Source: a virus
Direction: 5' to 3' (one strand)
Virus record (IMG/VR): IMGVR_UViG_3300036398_004386
Coordinates: 1-29,886 of that record
DNA: 29,886 nt
Numbering within the stretch: position 1 is the first letter of the stretch; the number at the start of each line of letters is the position of its first letter. Below are positions 19,381 to 26,173 of the stretch, one piece after another. Position numbers and translations under genes: made by a program. The notes below the pieces were generated by a model, which worked only from the letters and a program-made list of their open reading frames with translations, made no database searches and was not told where the DNA came from.

Positions 19381-19611
19381 AAAGCGTTCCTTTGGCTTGG
19401 GTTCATCGACTTCAATTTCTTTCACGAATGTGATCGATGCGCTTTTTTCATCGACGTCGATCGTGCGTGATCGTTCGATCATCGCGACGTGTTCGCCTCG
19501 ATCGAGAAAGTCGTTGAGCGTGATCGTAAGTTCGGGCTCGCCTTCGGCCTCGACTTCGTATGTCACTGTTTCGATCGAAGCGTACTCAATTCGAACCTGG
19601 TATCTCTTCAC
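19366..19611 (-). CDS. Beta-rich hypothetical protein (81 aa)
   Basis: GTG 19611 follows AAGGAGACA. YQVRIEYASIETVTYEVEAE, then HVAMIERSRTIDVDEKSASI alternates hydrophobic and charged residues as in a beta sheet. The last residues (RFLKLI) are encoded by the next promoter element, so end and promoter must co-evolve. Function unknown. Confidence 0.65.
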   Translation of the reverse strand: MKRYQVRIEYASIETVTYEVEAEGEPELTITLNDFLDRGEHVAMIERSRTIDVDEKSASITFVKEIEVDEPKPKERFLKLI

Positions 19612-19637
19612 GATGTCTCCTTCGTTGTCGTGAGTCG

Positions 19638-19653
19638 ATCTTACTCGCTCTAG
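19638..19653 (-). promoter_or_regulatory. Array promoter: CTAGAG-CGAG-TAAGAT
   Basis: Drives 19366-19611. Its TAG ends the open repeat frame described for 19650-19877. Confidence 0.6.
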
Positions 19654-19877
19654 TCGCCCGTCTGCCTTTGTGGGCCCCCGACGAGCCTGCACGCGGTTTT
19701 GTCGAACGTGCCCGTCTGCTTTTTAGGTTCCCCGACGAGCCTGCACGTGCCCGTCACGCTTTGCGGCGCTACGACGAGCCGGCGTGCCTGCATCGACGCA
19801 TGCCCGTCTCGCTCTGGAGCTTCGCCACGCCTGTCCGTCTGACTCGGAGGCCTTACGACGAGCCTGACGTCACGCGG
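19650..19877 (-). repeat. Tandem imperfect repeats with an open frame (possible 47-aa peptide)
   Basis: About four diverged units of GCAGGCTCGTCG...AGACGGGC (- strand) fill the gap after the VWA gene. Unit spacings of roughly 84, 39 and 54 nt are multiples of 3, and one frame is open through all of them: RLVVRPPSQTD, RLVVAPQSVTGT, RLVGEPKKQTGT, RLVGGPQRQTGD, ending at the TAG of CTAGAG. The only in-frame ATG (19793) gives 47 residues and has no good ribosome-binding site. The opposite strand is also open and repeats PDEPA. Two exact words are shared with genes near 27.5 and 28.0 kb. A real repeat peptide, a gene remnant or a structured RNA are all possible. Confidence 0.5.
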
Positions 19878-19923
19878 TGGGACTTGGGACTTGCGGGACA
19901 GCGTGGACCCGTCCCACCGCGTG
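19871..19923 (-). terminator. 13-bp inverted repeat after the VWA gene
   Basis: CACGCGGTGGGAC/GTCCCACCGCGTG, perfect, with a 27-nt loop, 7 nt after the stop codon. There is no U-tract, so it could also stabilise the mRNA 3' end or be a protein site. Confidence 0.6.
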
Positions 19924-19929
19924 AACGAT

Positions 19930-21759
19930 CTACCGCGCTGAGGCCTTGGCCGTGCCCGTCAGCGCTTGCGCCGCTACCTTGCCGATGTTCTGAGACAGTG
20001 ACGTCGCATCGACGCCCGTCATTCGTGCATTGACGTAGCCCGCGCCCGTTCCGGAGAGGATGCGCTGCGCTTCATAACCGCGATTGTCGAAGTCAATCCA
20101 CGTCACCGCAACACCTGCCTTTGCACACTCATTCAGCCAGCGCTTTGCCGCCTGCGTCTCGGCATGAACGTAGCATCCATCACTCACGACGACGAGCATG
20201 CGTGCGCCATCGCCTGAGAGAAGATTGAGCGAGCCATCAAGCGCTTTGAATGCTTGGTCGAATCGTTCAGTTCCATCAGCCGCAGAGTACACATTGACTT
20301 TGTCGAGGTGTTGTCCTGGCTTGAGTACCGGGAACACACCTTGGCCGTAGTAGACCATCGCCGCACGTCCCTGGACGCGGCGTACCGCTTCGCTGAGGAC
20401 CCATGCTGACACCGCCATCGGCTCCATCGCATCAGACATCGAACCGCTGATGTCGACCATCACGCCAATCGTGAGTGTTGGGTCATCAGTGTGCTTGCGC
20501 ACTGTGCGGCGCCAAGGTTCGACCTGAGTCATCACGCCCTTGGACTTGAGTGCTGCGCCTTGCACCATCGCACGAGTGCGCAGACGTCCAGGAGGAACGA
20601 TTGAATGAATCTCTGCCTCGTCACGATCGCGATACTTTGCCTTCTCAAGAAGAGCGGCAAGCTTGACCGCTGCCGCACGTTCATCAGGACGCGGTGCACG
20701 TTCTTCAATGAGGCGACTGCTCGTTCGATGATCGGCCACCGGACCAGTACCTTTGCCGAAGACGTCACCTGCAGTTGTCTTGTTCTCGCGCTCACGCGTT
20801 GACTTGCTCGAACGAGACGAGACAGTGTCACGCCATTCTTCTGTCGTCTGCTGATCTGCCGCGTCATCGTTTGCGCCAATCGTTGAATCATCGACAGCTT
20901 CGCGCAAGGCTTCCATCACTTCTTCGATGATGTCATCACCGCTTGTGCCATCGCCACTTCCGCCTTCGCCACCTGTGCTGCCATACTCGCTTGACTCGTC
21001 GTCTTCTTCGCCGGCTTCACCAGCGGCTTCTTCGACAAGTCGTGACCACTCGCGTGCGATGACATAGAGCTCCTCGACGTTCGTAGTTGCCTGTGCTTGA
21101 ATCCACAGTTGGCGCAAGCTGTCAAACAGTTCGAGACTGATCTTCTTCGTGATGACCGCCTCGATGCCGGCAACGTCAGTGCCCTTGATTGAACCTGCAT
21201 CGACTCGCGCGGACGTGAGTGCAAGCACCTTGGCTGCCGCACGCGTTGGCGACTCAGAGAGCGGCGCTTCTTCGAGGTCACGCATGACCAGGTCAAGAAC
21301 ACACGCGCGGAGGAAGCACGCATTGTCTGGGTAGATGTTGAGGCCCAGACTTTCGATGCGACCCTCTTCGAGAAGAATCAGTGCCTCGAACTCTTTGCGC
21401 GTGAGTGTTTCCGCTGCCTTGGGAATGTCCCAGTGCGAGAACCTTGCGTGCATCGCCTCGTGAAAGATGAGACCTGTCGCACGCGGCCACTTGAATTGCT
21501 CAGTGCGCTCGAGGAGGTCGCCCACCATGTCTGGCTTCGTGCCCTTGCCGAAGGCGAGTTCAGCGTTGACCTCGACCTCCGCAGTTGTCGGCGCGAAGCA
21601 TGCCGGCGCACCGGATGATGTCGCATCGGCGACGTACGCCGCGATGTCGCCGCGTCCCGCGAAGTAGTTCGTCAGCGCGCCTACCGAGGCGCCTACCTTG
21701 AGCCATTCCGCTGGCGTCGAACCCGAGCGGGTCGTCTTGTTGTAATCAATGTGTCCCAT
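19930..21759 (-). CDS. HExxH metallopeptidase-like + VWA protein (CobT-like), 609 aa
   Basis: The N-terminal region has IFHEAMHARFSHW, giving HExxH (H100, E101, H104), with EEGRIES at 131-137 as a possible third ligand. An acidic Gly/Ser linker spans about 245-305. A C-terminal von Willebrand A domain has the MIDAS motif DxSxS (D436, S438, S440 in VMVDISGSM) and VVVSDGCY further on. The layout recalls CobT of cobaltochelatase and VWA partners of MoxR AAA+ ATPases. ATG 21759 follows AAGGGACAAC. The gene immediately upstream is the matching AAA+ ATPase. Likely function: substrate recruitment or remodelling with that ATPase; whether the HExxH is catalytic is unknown. Confidence 0.8.
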   Translation of the reverse strand: MGHIDYNKTTRSGSTPAEWLKVGASVGALTNYFAGRGDIAAYVADATSSGAPACFAPTTAEVEVNAELAFGKGTKPDMVGDLLERTEQFKWPRATGLIFHEAMHARFSHWDIPKAAETLTRKEFEALILLEEGRIESLGLNIYPDNACFLRACVLDLVMRDLEEAPLSESPTRAAAKVLALTSARVDAGSIKGTDVAGIEAVITKKISLELFDSLRQLWIQAQATTNVEELYVIAREWSRLVEEAAGEAGEEDDESSEYGSTGGEGGSGDGTSGDDIIEEVMEALREAVDDSTIGANDDAADQQTTEEWRDTVSSRSSKSTRERENKTTAGDVFGKGTGPVADHRTSSRLIEERAPRPDERAAAVKLAALLEKAKYRDRDEAEIHSIVPPGRLRTRAMVQGAALKSKGVMTQVEPWRRTVRKHTDDPTLTIGVMVDISGSMSDAMEPMAVSAWVLSEAVRRVQGRAAMVYYGQGVFPVLKPGQHLDKVNVYSAADGTERFDQAFKALDGSLNLLSGDGARMLVVVSDGCYVHAETQAAKRWLNECAKAGVAVTWIDFDNRGYEAQRILSGTGAGYVNARMTGVDATSLSQNIGKVAAQALTGTAKASAR

Positions 21760-21795
21760 GTTGTCCCTTGTTAGTTGCTGTCCCTTGTAAGTACC

Positions 21796-21811
21796 ATTAT
21801 ATCTGCTTTAG
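21796..21811 (-). promoter_or_regulatory. Array promoter: CTAAAG-CAGA-TATAAT
   Basis: Drives the VWA gene; continuous with the terminator's T-tract. Confidence 0.75.
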
Positions 21812-21849
21812 AAAAAGAGGGTGGCCGGCACCTACTACCGACCACCCTC
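21812..21849 (-). terminator. 12-position hairpin plus TTTTT
   Basis: GAGGGTGG(T)CGG/CCGGCCACCCTC arms with a 9-nt loop, then TTTTTC; ends the AAA+ gene transcript. A further CCCGGG pair lies at 21866-21895. Confidence 0.85.
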
Positions 21850-21895
21850 GCCTCGAAGAATCTTTCCCGGGGAGGAAAGGAAGACTCAACCCGGG

Positions 21896-22993
21896 TCAGA
21901 TCTTCGCGGGTCGACACTCTTGTCCGAAGACTCGAGTGAAGACATCTGCCACAACCGGCCTGTCAATCTCGGGCGACGCCGCGAGAAGGTTGGCGATTGC
22001 GAAGTTTGTACCGAAGACTTTCTCAAGGTCACGGAAGGCGAGCAGCTCGCGCATCTGTGGTGCCCACGACGTCTCGGCTGACATCTGCTTCTTCGCCAGG
22101 TTCTGCGCCGCGGTGACCAGCGGAACCGGGACGCCAAGCTTTCGAGCCAGCGACCAGTCAGTGGTCATTTCCGCCTGGACAGTGAAGCGAGAGAGAAGCG
22201 CCTCAGACAGTCGAACACCTGGTGCATTCGGGTTTGTCGCCGCGATGACGTAGAAGCCATCTTTTGCTTTGACAGTGCCGCGCTCAGGATTCGCAGTGAC
22301 AGTGTACTCACGTCGACCATCCATCAGACCGTAGACGATGCTGAGAACCTTCGGGTCGATGAGACCCACTTCGTCGATGAGGAGGACACCGCCGCGCTCT
22401 GCCGCCTTCAGCAGAGGACCATCTTCCCAGATGAATCCACCACTTGGCGTCTGCACGTATCCACCAACGAGGTCGGCGACTTCAGTGTCACCGGAACCGA
22501 GGACAGTGTAGAGACCGCCTGGCTCGTCGGTGAATGCTGCTTCGACCAGTGCAGTCTTTCCGCACCCAGGCGCACCATAGAGCAGAATGTAGCTGCTCAG
22601 GTCTCGCGCCTTTCGAAGGACCATGACGTCGTCATGCTCGCCCCAAGGACGTGAGTAGTAGCTTTCGCCATTCGGGCGAAGGTAACTCTTCTCACCTGTG
22701 AGTGCATCTGCTGACATCGTCTTGACCGGCTTCGGCGCCTTTGCTGTTCGTGGAGCCTTGAGCTTTCCCGCTGAATCGACCATTCCCATGAGAGACGCGG
22801 CTGCGTATGCATCGACGTTCTGCATGACTGTCTGAGCGAGAATTCTCGTCAGCCCCTTGTGCAGACCATCGTAATCAGCGGGTGGTGTTGCGACCGCGGC
22901 TGCCGGAGTCGCTGGCGTTGATGCGCCTGGGACCGCGGCTCCCGCGGCGGGCGTAGGTAGTCCTGTTGCCCATGTAGTTTCTGAGGTTGTCAT
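21896..22993 (-). CDS. MoxR/CobS-type AAA+ ATPase (365 aa)
   Basis: An Ala/Pro-rich N-terminus (1-40) precedes an AAA+ core: Walker A GAPGCGKT (140-147), a pore-loop-like GGYVQTPSGGFIWEDGPL, Walker B VLLIDE (203-208), sensor 1 in VIAATNPNAPG (N254) and an arginine finger in ALLSRF (R269). The insert pattern fits the AAA_5 MoxR/CobS group, hexameric ATPases that remodel partners bound by a VWA protein. ATG 22993 has GAAAGGACAG. The VWA gene follows after a terminator and a second promoter, so the pair is adjacent but separately transcribed, perhaps to set different doses. Confidence 0.9.
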   Translation of the reverse strand: MTTSETTWATGLPTPAAGAAVPGASTPATPAAAVATPPADYDGLHKGLTRILAQTVMQNVDAYAAASLMGMVDSAGKLKAPRTAKAPKPVKTMSADALTGEKSYLRPNGESYYSRPWGEHDDVMVLRKARDLSSYILLYGAPGCGKTALVEAAFTDEPGGLYTVLGSGDTEVADLVGGYVQTPSGGFIWEDGPLLKAAERGGVLLIDEVGLIDPKVLSIVYGLMDGRREYTVTANPERGTVKAKDGFYVIAATNPNAPGVRLSEALLSRFTVQAEMTTDWSLARKLGVPVPLVTAAQNLAKKQMSAETSWAPQMRELLAFRDLEKVFGTNFAIANLLAASPEIDRPVVADVFTRVFGQECRPAKI

Positions 22994-23032
22994 TTCTGTC
23001 CTTTCGTAGGTGTTGCTGTAGGTGTTGAAGTT

Positions 23033-23048
23033 ATTATATCGACTTTAG
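23033..23048 (-). promoter_or_regulatory. Array promoter: CTAAAG-TCGA-TATAAT
   Basis: Drives the AAA+ gene; 3 nt after the stop of 23052-23498. Confidence 0.75.
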
Positions 23049-23051
23049 TCG

Positions 23052-23498
23052 TTAGGACTTAGGCAGGTATTCCTTCGGGAAGCCTTTCGCCCGGCGGACA
23101 CGTTCGATGCGACCGATGAGCTTGTATGGCGTCCTGAAGAGTTGGATGGCTTGCATGTCTTCGAGCGAGACGTCGACAATGATCGGCTCACCGAAGACCT
23201 TGAACTTTGCATTGCCGAGGCGCTCGAGGACGTTCTTAATGAAGTGAAGACGCTGCTCGAGTGTGGCACTGTCATCGAACTCTGCAGGCGATGGGTGCAT
23301 CGTCTTCCACACGCGCTTTGGCTGAATGCGGGTGAGCTGTCGACGGTAGAGCACCGGACGGACAAACGTCGATGGATTGTTTGGCATGCGCACAGGCGGA
23401 GTCAGTAGAAACTGAAACGTGCTGTTGTGCGGCTCGTTGCGAAGCTCGAGGTAGAGGGCTCTGCCGACCAGAGTCGAGCTTTCAGTTGGATTTTTCAT
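23052..23498 (-). CDS. Basic hypothetical protein (148 aa)
   Basis: ATG 23498 has GAAAGGAAAG. The N-terminal part (GRALYLELRNEPHNSTFQFL) and middle (LYRRQLTRIQPKRVWKTM) are basic, and a helix LEQRLHFIKNVLERLGNAKF precedes FGEPIIVDVSLEDMQAIQLF. The protein ends in lysine. It could bind nucleic acid or the AAA+/VWA pair downstream; neither is shown. Confidence 0.65.
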   Translation of the reverse strand: MKNPTESSTLVGRALYLELRNEPHNSTFQFLLTPPVRMPNNPSTFVRPVLYRRQLTRIQPKRVWKTMHPSPAEFDDSATLEQRLHFIKNVLERLGNAKFKVFGEPIIVDVSLEDMQAIQLFRTPYKLIGRIERVRRAKGFPKEYLPKS

Positions 23499-23536
23499 TT
23501 CTTTCCTTTCGTCATTGTGTAGGTTGTACGTAGACC

Positions 23537-23552
23537 ATTATATCTGCTTTAG
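23537..23552 (-). promoter_or_regulatory. Array promoter: CTAAAG-CAGA-TATAAT
   Basis: Directly abuts the hairpin at 23553-23578. Confidence 0.75.
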
Positions 23553-23578
23553 AAACCCGGGGTGTGAACCCCGGGTTT
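23553..23578 (-). terminator. Perfect 10-bp hairpin ending TTT
   Basis: AAACCCGGGG/CCCCGGGTTT with a 6-nt loop; the trailing TTT joins CTAAAG of the next promoter. Confidence 0.75.
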
Positions 23579-23592
23579 CCCGAGCTGACTGA

Positions 23593-23916
23593 TTACTTGG
23601 CCGAGAGGACGGTGTACTTCGTCTCGACCAGCGTCGACTCGTAGGCTTCCGGAAAGGCTGCCTTGAGCGCTTCGCGGTCGATGTTGCTGCGGGTGCGATC
23701 GAGAATGCGAACACGCTCGACTCCATTGATTGCACCAACGGTGTTGTGCTTGAGCAACGCGCGAAGGATGGTGTCGAGGCTCTCCTTGCGAGACTCGAGT
23801 TCCTTGATCGCTGCCTTTGTGTCGTTGAACTCGGCGATGATGACTTCGACGCTTGGGTCGAGGTCAGTCACTGCCTCGGTCGTGGTAACTGTCGTCACCT
23901 TTGTCATTGTGGACAT
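23593..23916 (-). CDS. Conserved phage hypothetical protein (107 aa)
   Basis: A Thr/Val-rich start, then a helical region (AEFNDTKAAIKELESRKESL, then TILRALLKHN), GAINGVERVRILDR and a C-terminal DREALKAAFPEAYES block. I associate this arrangement with small phage proteins near recombination genes (helix pair, G-x-x-x-G-V strand, then (L)K-x-x-(Y/F)PE), but cannot name the family. ATG 23916 has AAGGGAATC. Confidence 0.65.
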   Translation of the reverse strand: MSTMTKVTTVTTTEAVTDLDPSVEVIIAEFNDTKAAIKELESRKESLDTILRALLKHNTVGAINGVERVRILDRTRSNIDREALKAAFPEAYESTLVETKYTVLSAK

Positions 23917-23961
23917 TGCTGATTCCCTTCTGGACTTTCGTCCTGTTGTGATGTTGAAACC

Positions 23962-23977
23962 ATTATATCGACTTTAG
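23962..23977 (-). promoter_or_regulatory. Array promoter: CTAAAG-TCGA-TATAAT
   Basis: Drives 23593-23916. Confidence 0.75.
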
Positions 23978-23979
23978 AT

Positions 23980-24033
23980 AATCCGGCCGGCCGCGAGGGG
24001 AGGCGTGGGGACGCCAGTGCAGCCGGCCGGATT
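23980..24033 (-). terminator. 12-bp hairpin with inner GGCGT/ACGCC stem
   Basis: AATCCGGCCGGC/GCCGGCCGGATT, separated by 30 nt that can fold separately; ends the 24040-24555 transcript. Confidence 0.7.
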
Positions 24034-24039
24034 CTGCTG

Positions 24040-24555
24040 TTAGCAGATCTCGAAACCTCCGCAGCCTTCGAGGAAGGTGGTGAACTCTTCGACGTTCTTG
24101 ACGCTGAACGGATATTCCGCATCGAAGTCGCTGACCATGCCCTCGCCTCCGCACGCGTTGCACCACCCATGAGTGCGGCCAACGACGATCGCGATCTCGG
24201 GTTCGAGCTTCTGGGTTGGCATTCCCATCTCTTGACCCACGTCGTCGGTGCGAATCCCGGTGCCTTCGCAAAACTCACAGTTGTGTCGAGGCAGTGACGC
24301 GATGTACGAGTTGTATTGAATCTCATATGCCGCGGTGTGTCCTTCGTTGAGCATTTCACGCAGGATCTTCGCGAGCTCGTATGCGCCATCTTCATCGAGG
24401 CCATCGCCATCGTTGCAGTGACCATTTACGTTCTCGCATAGTTCAGGTGCAACCTCGATGCAATAGTTCCAGAGTGGTCGCCACCACCACACGTTGTTGC
24501 GGAAGTACTCGCCCTTCTTTGTCGAAGGATTTGTCCCCATTACGTCCATTCCCAT
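24040..24555 (-). CDS. Conserved phage protein, MGxDVxGxxP family with DnaJ-like Cys motifs
   Basis: A 171-residue protein that begins MGMDVMGTNPSTKKGEYFRN, then NVWWWRPLWNYC, a start I recognise from many phage and some bacterial hypotheticals. CEFCEGTGIR and CNACGGEGMV are CxxCxGxG-type knuckles that together could hold zinc, and CENVNGHC may contribute. ATG 24555 has GAAAGGACA. Molecular role unknown; zinc binding is likely from the motifs. Confidence 0.8.
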   Translation of the reverse strand: MGMDVMGTNPSTKKGEYFRNNVWWWRPLWNYCIEVAPELCENVNGHCNDGDGLDEDGAYELAKILREMLNEGHTAAYEIQYNSYIASLPRHNCEFCEGTGIRTDDVGQEMGMPTQKLEPEIAIVVGRTHGWCNACGGEGMVSDFDAEYPFSVKNVEEFTTFLEGCGGFEIC

Positions 24556-24588
24556 TTTTTGTCCTTTCGTAGATGACTTGTAGAAATT

Positions 24589-24604
24589 ATTATATCTGCT
24601 TTAG
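24589..24604 (-). promoter_or_regulatory. Array promoter: CTAAAG-CAGA-TATAAT
   Basis: Drives 24040-24555. Confidence 0.75.
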
Positions 24605-24606
24605 AT

Positions 24607-24638
24607 GCCGGCCGGGAGAACTGTGTCTCCCGACCGGC
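24607..24638 (-). terminator. 13-position hairpin after 24650-25018
   Basis: GCCGGTCGGGAGA/TCTCCCGGCCGGC on the - strand, one mismatch, 6-nt loop, followed by AT and the promoter. Confidence 0.7.
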
Positions 24639-24649
24639 GATGTTCTTAC

Positions 24650-25018
24650 TTAGACGTGAGACGTCGCTGAAAGGAAGACCTCGAAACCGAAGTTCACGAG
24701 ATCTCGCTCTCCGCCGAGTGTCTGCACGACGACAGTGCGATCTGACCACGTGATGACGTGAACGTCGTCGTAGTCTGGGCCCACGAAGTCGCGTCCTCCG
24801 GCACTGATACCGAAGCCAGTCTCCCTGTTCCACGAGTCGCCAATGATCGAAGAGATCGCGATGCGCGTCGCATACGCCGGATCATTCCAGCGTGGCTGTG
24901 CCTTCTCGATCGCCTCCGCGATCTCGTTGACTCTGTTGAATCCGCCCCAGTGGCTGTACAGCCAGATGATCGGAGTTTCTTTCGTGTCGCGGAATCCCAC
25001 GACGTATCTGTCACCCAT
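24650..25018 (-). CDS. Conserved phage hypothetical protein (LYSHWGG family)
   Basis: A 122-residue protein: MGDRYVVGFRDTKETPIIWL, then YSHWGGFNRVNEIAEAIEKA, then ATRIAISSIIGD and ETGFGISAGG. Similar LYSHWGG...TG.GI proteins are common in phages, with no known activity. Its leader holds a GC hairpin and GAAAGGAC before ATG 25018. A longer upstream frame exists but overlaps the promoter and is rejected. Confidence 0.78.
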   Translation of the reverse strand: MGDRYVVGFRDTKETPIIWLYSHWGGFNRVNEIAEAIEKAQPRWNDPAYATRIAISSIIGDSWNRETGFGISAGGRDFVGPDYDDVHVITWSDRTVVVQTLGGERDLVNFGFEVFLSATSHV

Positions 25019-25044
25019 GATGTTGTCCTTTCGTAGGTGTCGTT

Positions 25045-25068
25045 CCAACCGGCGGGATTGCCGGCTGG
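25045..25068 (-). promoter_or_regulatory. Leader hairpin
   Basis: CCAGCCGG/CCGGTTGG-type stem (one mismatch) containing CCGGCAATCCCGCCGG, the same core as the leader at 7841-7864. Confidence 0.5.
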
Positions 25069-25076
25069 TAAGATCC

Positions 25077-25092
25077 ATTATATCTTCTTTAG
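25077..25092 (-). promoter_or_regulatory. Array promoter: CTAAAG-AAGA-TATAAT
   Basis: The TAA in TATAAT is the stop codon of 25078-25320, whose last five codons overlap the element. Confidence 0.75.
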
Positions 25093-25320
25093 AAGAGAGA
25101 ACTCGCGGCTGAACACCTCGAACTCGAGGCACTCCAGGTCGAAGAGCTGCGACTCCTTGTCCTGTGTCGCGAACTCCGAGAGACGCTCGTCGCTCCATGA
25201 CGTGATGTCACACGTAACGATCTGCGCCTCAATCTCTCCCGCGGAGAGTCGCACGGAGTCAGACGCAAGACGCGTGCTCCACTTTCCTGATGCGATCTCG
25301 TAGTCGATGACCTTCTTCAT
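25078..25320 (-). CDS. Small hypothetical protein (80 aa)
   Basis: ATG 25320, 9 nt after the previous stop, with AAGGAGC. KKVIDYEIASGKWSTRLASD, then EAQIVTCDITSWSDERLSEF and FDLECLEFEVFSREF suggest a beta-rich domain. The protein's last residues (LLKKI) are encoded by the next promoter. Function unknown. Confidence 0.65.
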   Translation of the reverse strand: MKKVIDYEIASGKWSTRLASDSVRLSAGEIEAQIVTCDITSWSDERLSEFATQDKESQLFDLECLEFEVFSREFSLLKKI

Positions 25321-25329
25321 GTGAGCTCC

Positions 25330-25740
25330 TTACGCGAGAGCAAGGCGTGGTGCCTTGCTCTCGTTGATTGAGGGTGCACCTTCAATTTCGACGAAGACGT
25401 CGAAGTTGCTGAACGTGTGTCCGCCCATGTTGATCGTCTGCTTTGGCAAGATGAAACCTGGCGAGCATGGACACGAGCATCCTGCATACTGTGACCACTG
25501 CAATTTGCCGAGGTCGAAGATCTGACCGAGCATCGAACTGTGGATCAACGTCTTGTAGACGTTGTACGGACGTCGCTTGCGATTCGCGAGATTCTCCATG
25601 ATCGTCTCATCCTTGACGCTGATGTACAACCGCGGAGCCGCGTAGTACGCATGAGGTTCGTACTTCCAATAGGTCCTCGTGCTCAACGTGATCGTCATGT
25701 TCTTGAGACGGCACGTGTATTTCATTTTCTCTGATGTCAT
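25330..25740 (-). CDS. Conserved phage hypothetical protein (GCSCPCSPGF motif)
   Basis: A 136-residue protein from ATG 25740 (CGAAAGGACAG). YTCRLKNMTITLSTRTYWKY, then YYAAPRLYISVKDETIMENL form beta strands; KLQWSQYAGCSCPCSPGFIL is a compact Cys cluster that I recall from phage hypotheticals. The tail is Ala/Leu-rich. First of a two-gene unit. Metal binding is likely; function unknown. Confidence 0.75.
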   Translation of the reverse strand: MTSEKMKYTCRLKNMTITLSTRTYWKYEPHAYYAAPRLYISVKDETIMENLANRKRRPYNVYKTLIHSSMLGQIFDLGKLQWSQYAGCSCPCSPGFILPKQTINMGGHTFSNFDVFVEIEGAPSINESKAPRLALA

Positions 25741-25771
25741 TTCTGTCCTTTCGGTGTAGGTGGTAATAGCC

Positions 25772-25787
25772 ATTATATCGGCTTTAG
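25772..25787 (-). promoter_or_regulatory. Array promoter: CTAAAG-CCGA-TATAAT
   Basis: Drives 25330-25740 and 25078-25320. Confidence 0.75.
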
Positions 25788-25792
25788 AAAAA

Positions 25793-25827
25793 GACCCGGG
25801 CTCCGCTGGAGGTACGAAACCCGGGTC
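25793..25827 (-). terminator. 8-bp hairpin with TCTTTTTC tail
   Basis: GACCCGGG/CCCGGGTC with a 19-nt loop, then TTTTTC fused to the promoter; ends the 25852-26124 transcript. Confidence 0.8.
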
Positions 25828-25851
25828 GAGACAGATCTTATCGGGCGGGTG

Positions 25852-26124
25852 TTACAGAGTTTCTCTACCGAGACCGGGGAAGAGAACACCGCCCGCGCAG
25901 TCGATGCACACGATCGTGAGCTCGTGGTCGATCTCTTCCTCCTCGTTTCCATCGTCAACAACCGCAGCAAGCACGCATGGAAAAAAGTCGTTGTTCACCG
26001 GACCAACGAGCATACCGCAGTTGTCACACTCGGTGTCGTCGATTTCGAAGTCGTAGATGTCGCAGAACGCGGCGACAATTCCATCTGTCGCAGTCTCAAT
26101 TACGAGTAGTTCGAGGTTGATCAT
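25852..26124 (-). CDS. Acidic zinc-knuckle protein (90 aa)
   Basis: ECDNCG and VCIDCAGG give two CxxC pairs, about 37 residues apart, on an acidic background (FEIDDTE, DDGNEEEEIDHE). The start ATG 26124 has no normal Shine-Dalgarno and is abutted by a strong 11-bp hairpin whose loop is GAAA. Start choice rests on this being the first ATG after the previous gene. Possible metal-binding adaptor; function unknown. Confidence 0.65.
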   Translation of the reverse strand: MINLELLVIETATDGIVAAFCDIYDFEIDDTECDNCGMLVGPVNNDFFPCVLAAVVDDGNEEEEIDHELTIVCIDCAGGVLFPGLGRETL

Positions 26125-26149
26125 TCGGGGTATCTTTCGATACCCCGAA
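26124..26149 (-). terminator. 11-bp hairpin touching the start codon of 25852-26124
   Basis: TTCGGGGTATC-GAAA-GATACCCCGAA, perfect. No U-tract follows. It could be an attenuator, a terminator for 26174-26782, or a translation-control element, because its last pair includes the A of ATG. Confidence 0.65.
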
Positions 26150-26173
26150 CAATACCACCTCGCGATGCGCGAC

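Noticed and set aside
19560-20033. + strand frame with repeated PDEPA words
   Set aside because: It crosses the real VWA gene end and the small gene at 19366-19611 in antisense. The repetition is the reverse complement of the tandem DNA repeats, so it is not independent evidence of a + strand gene.
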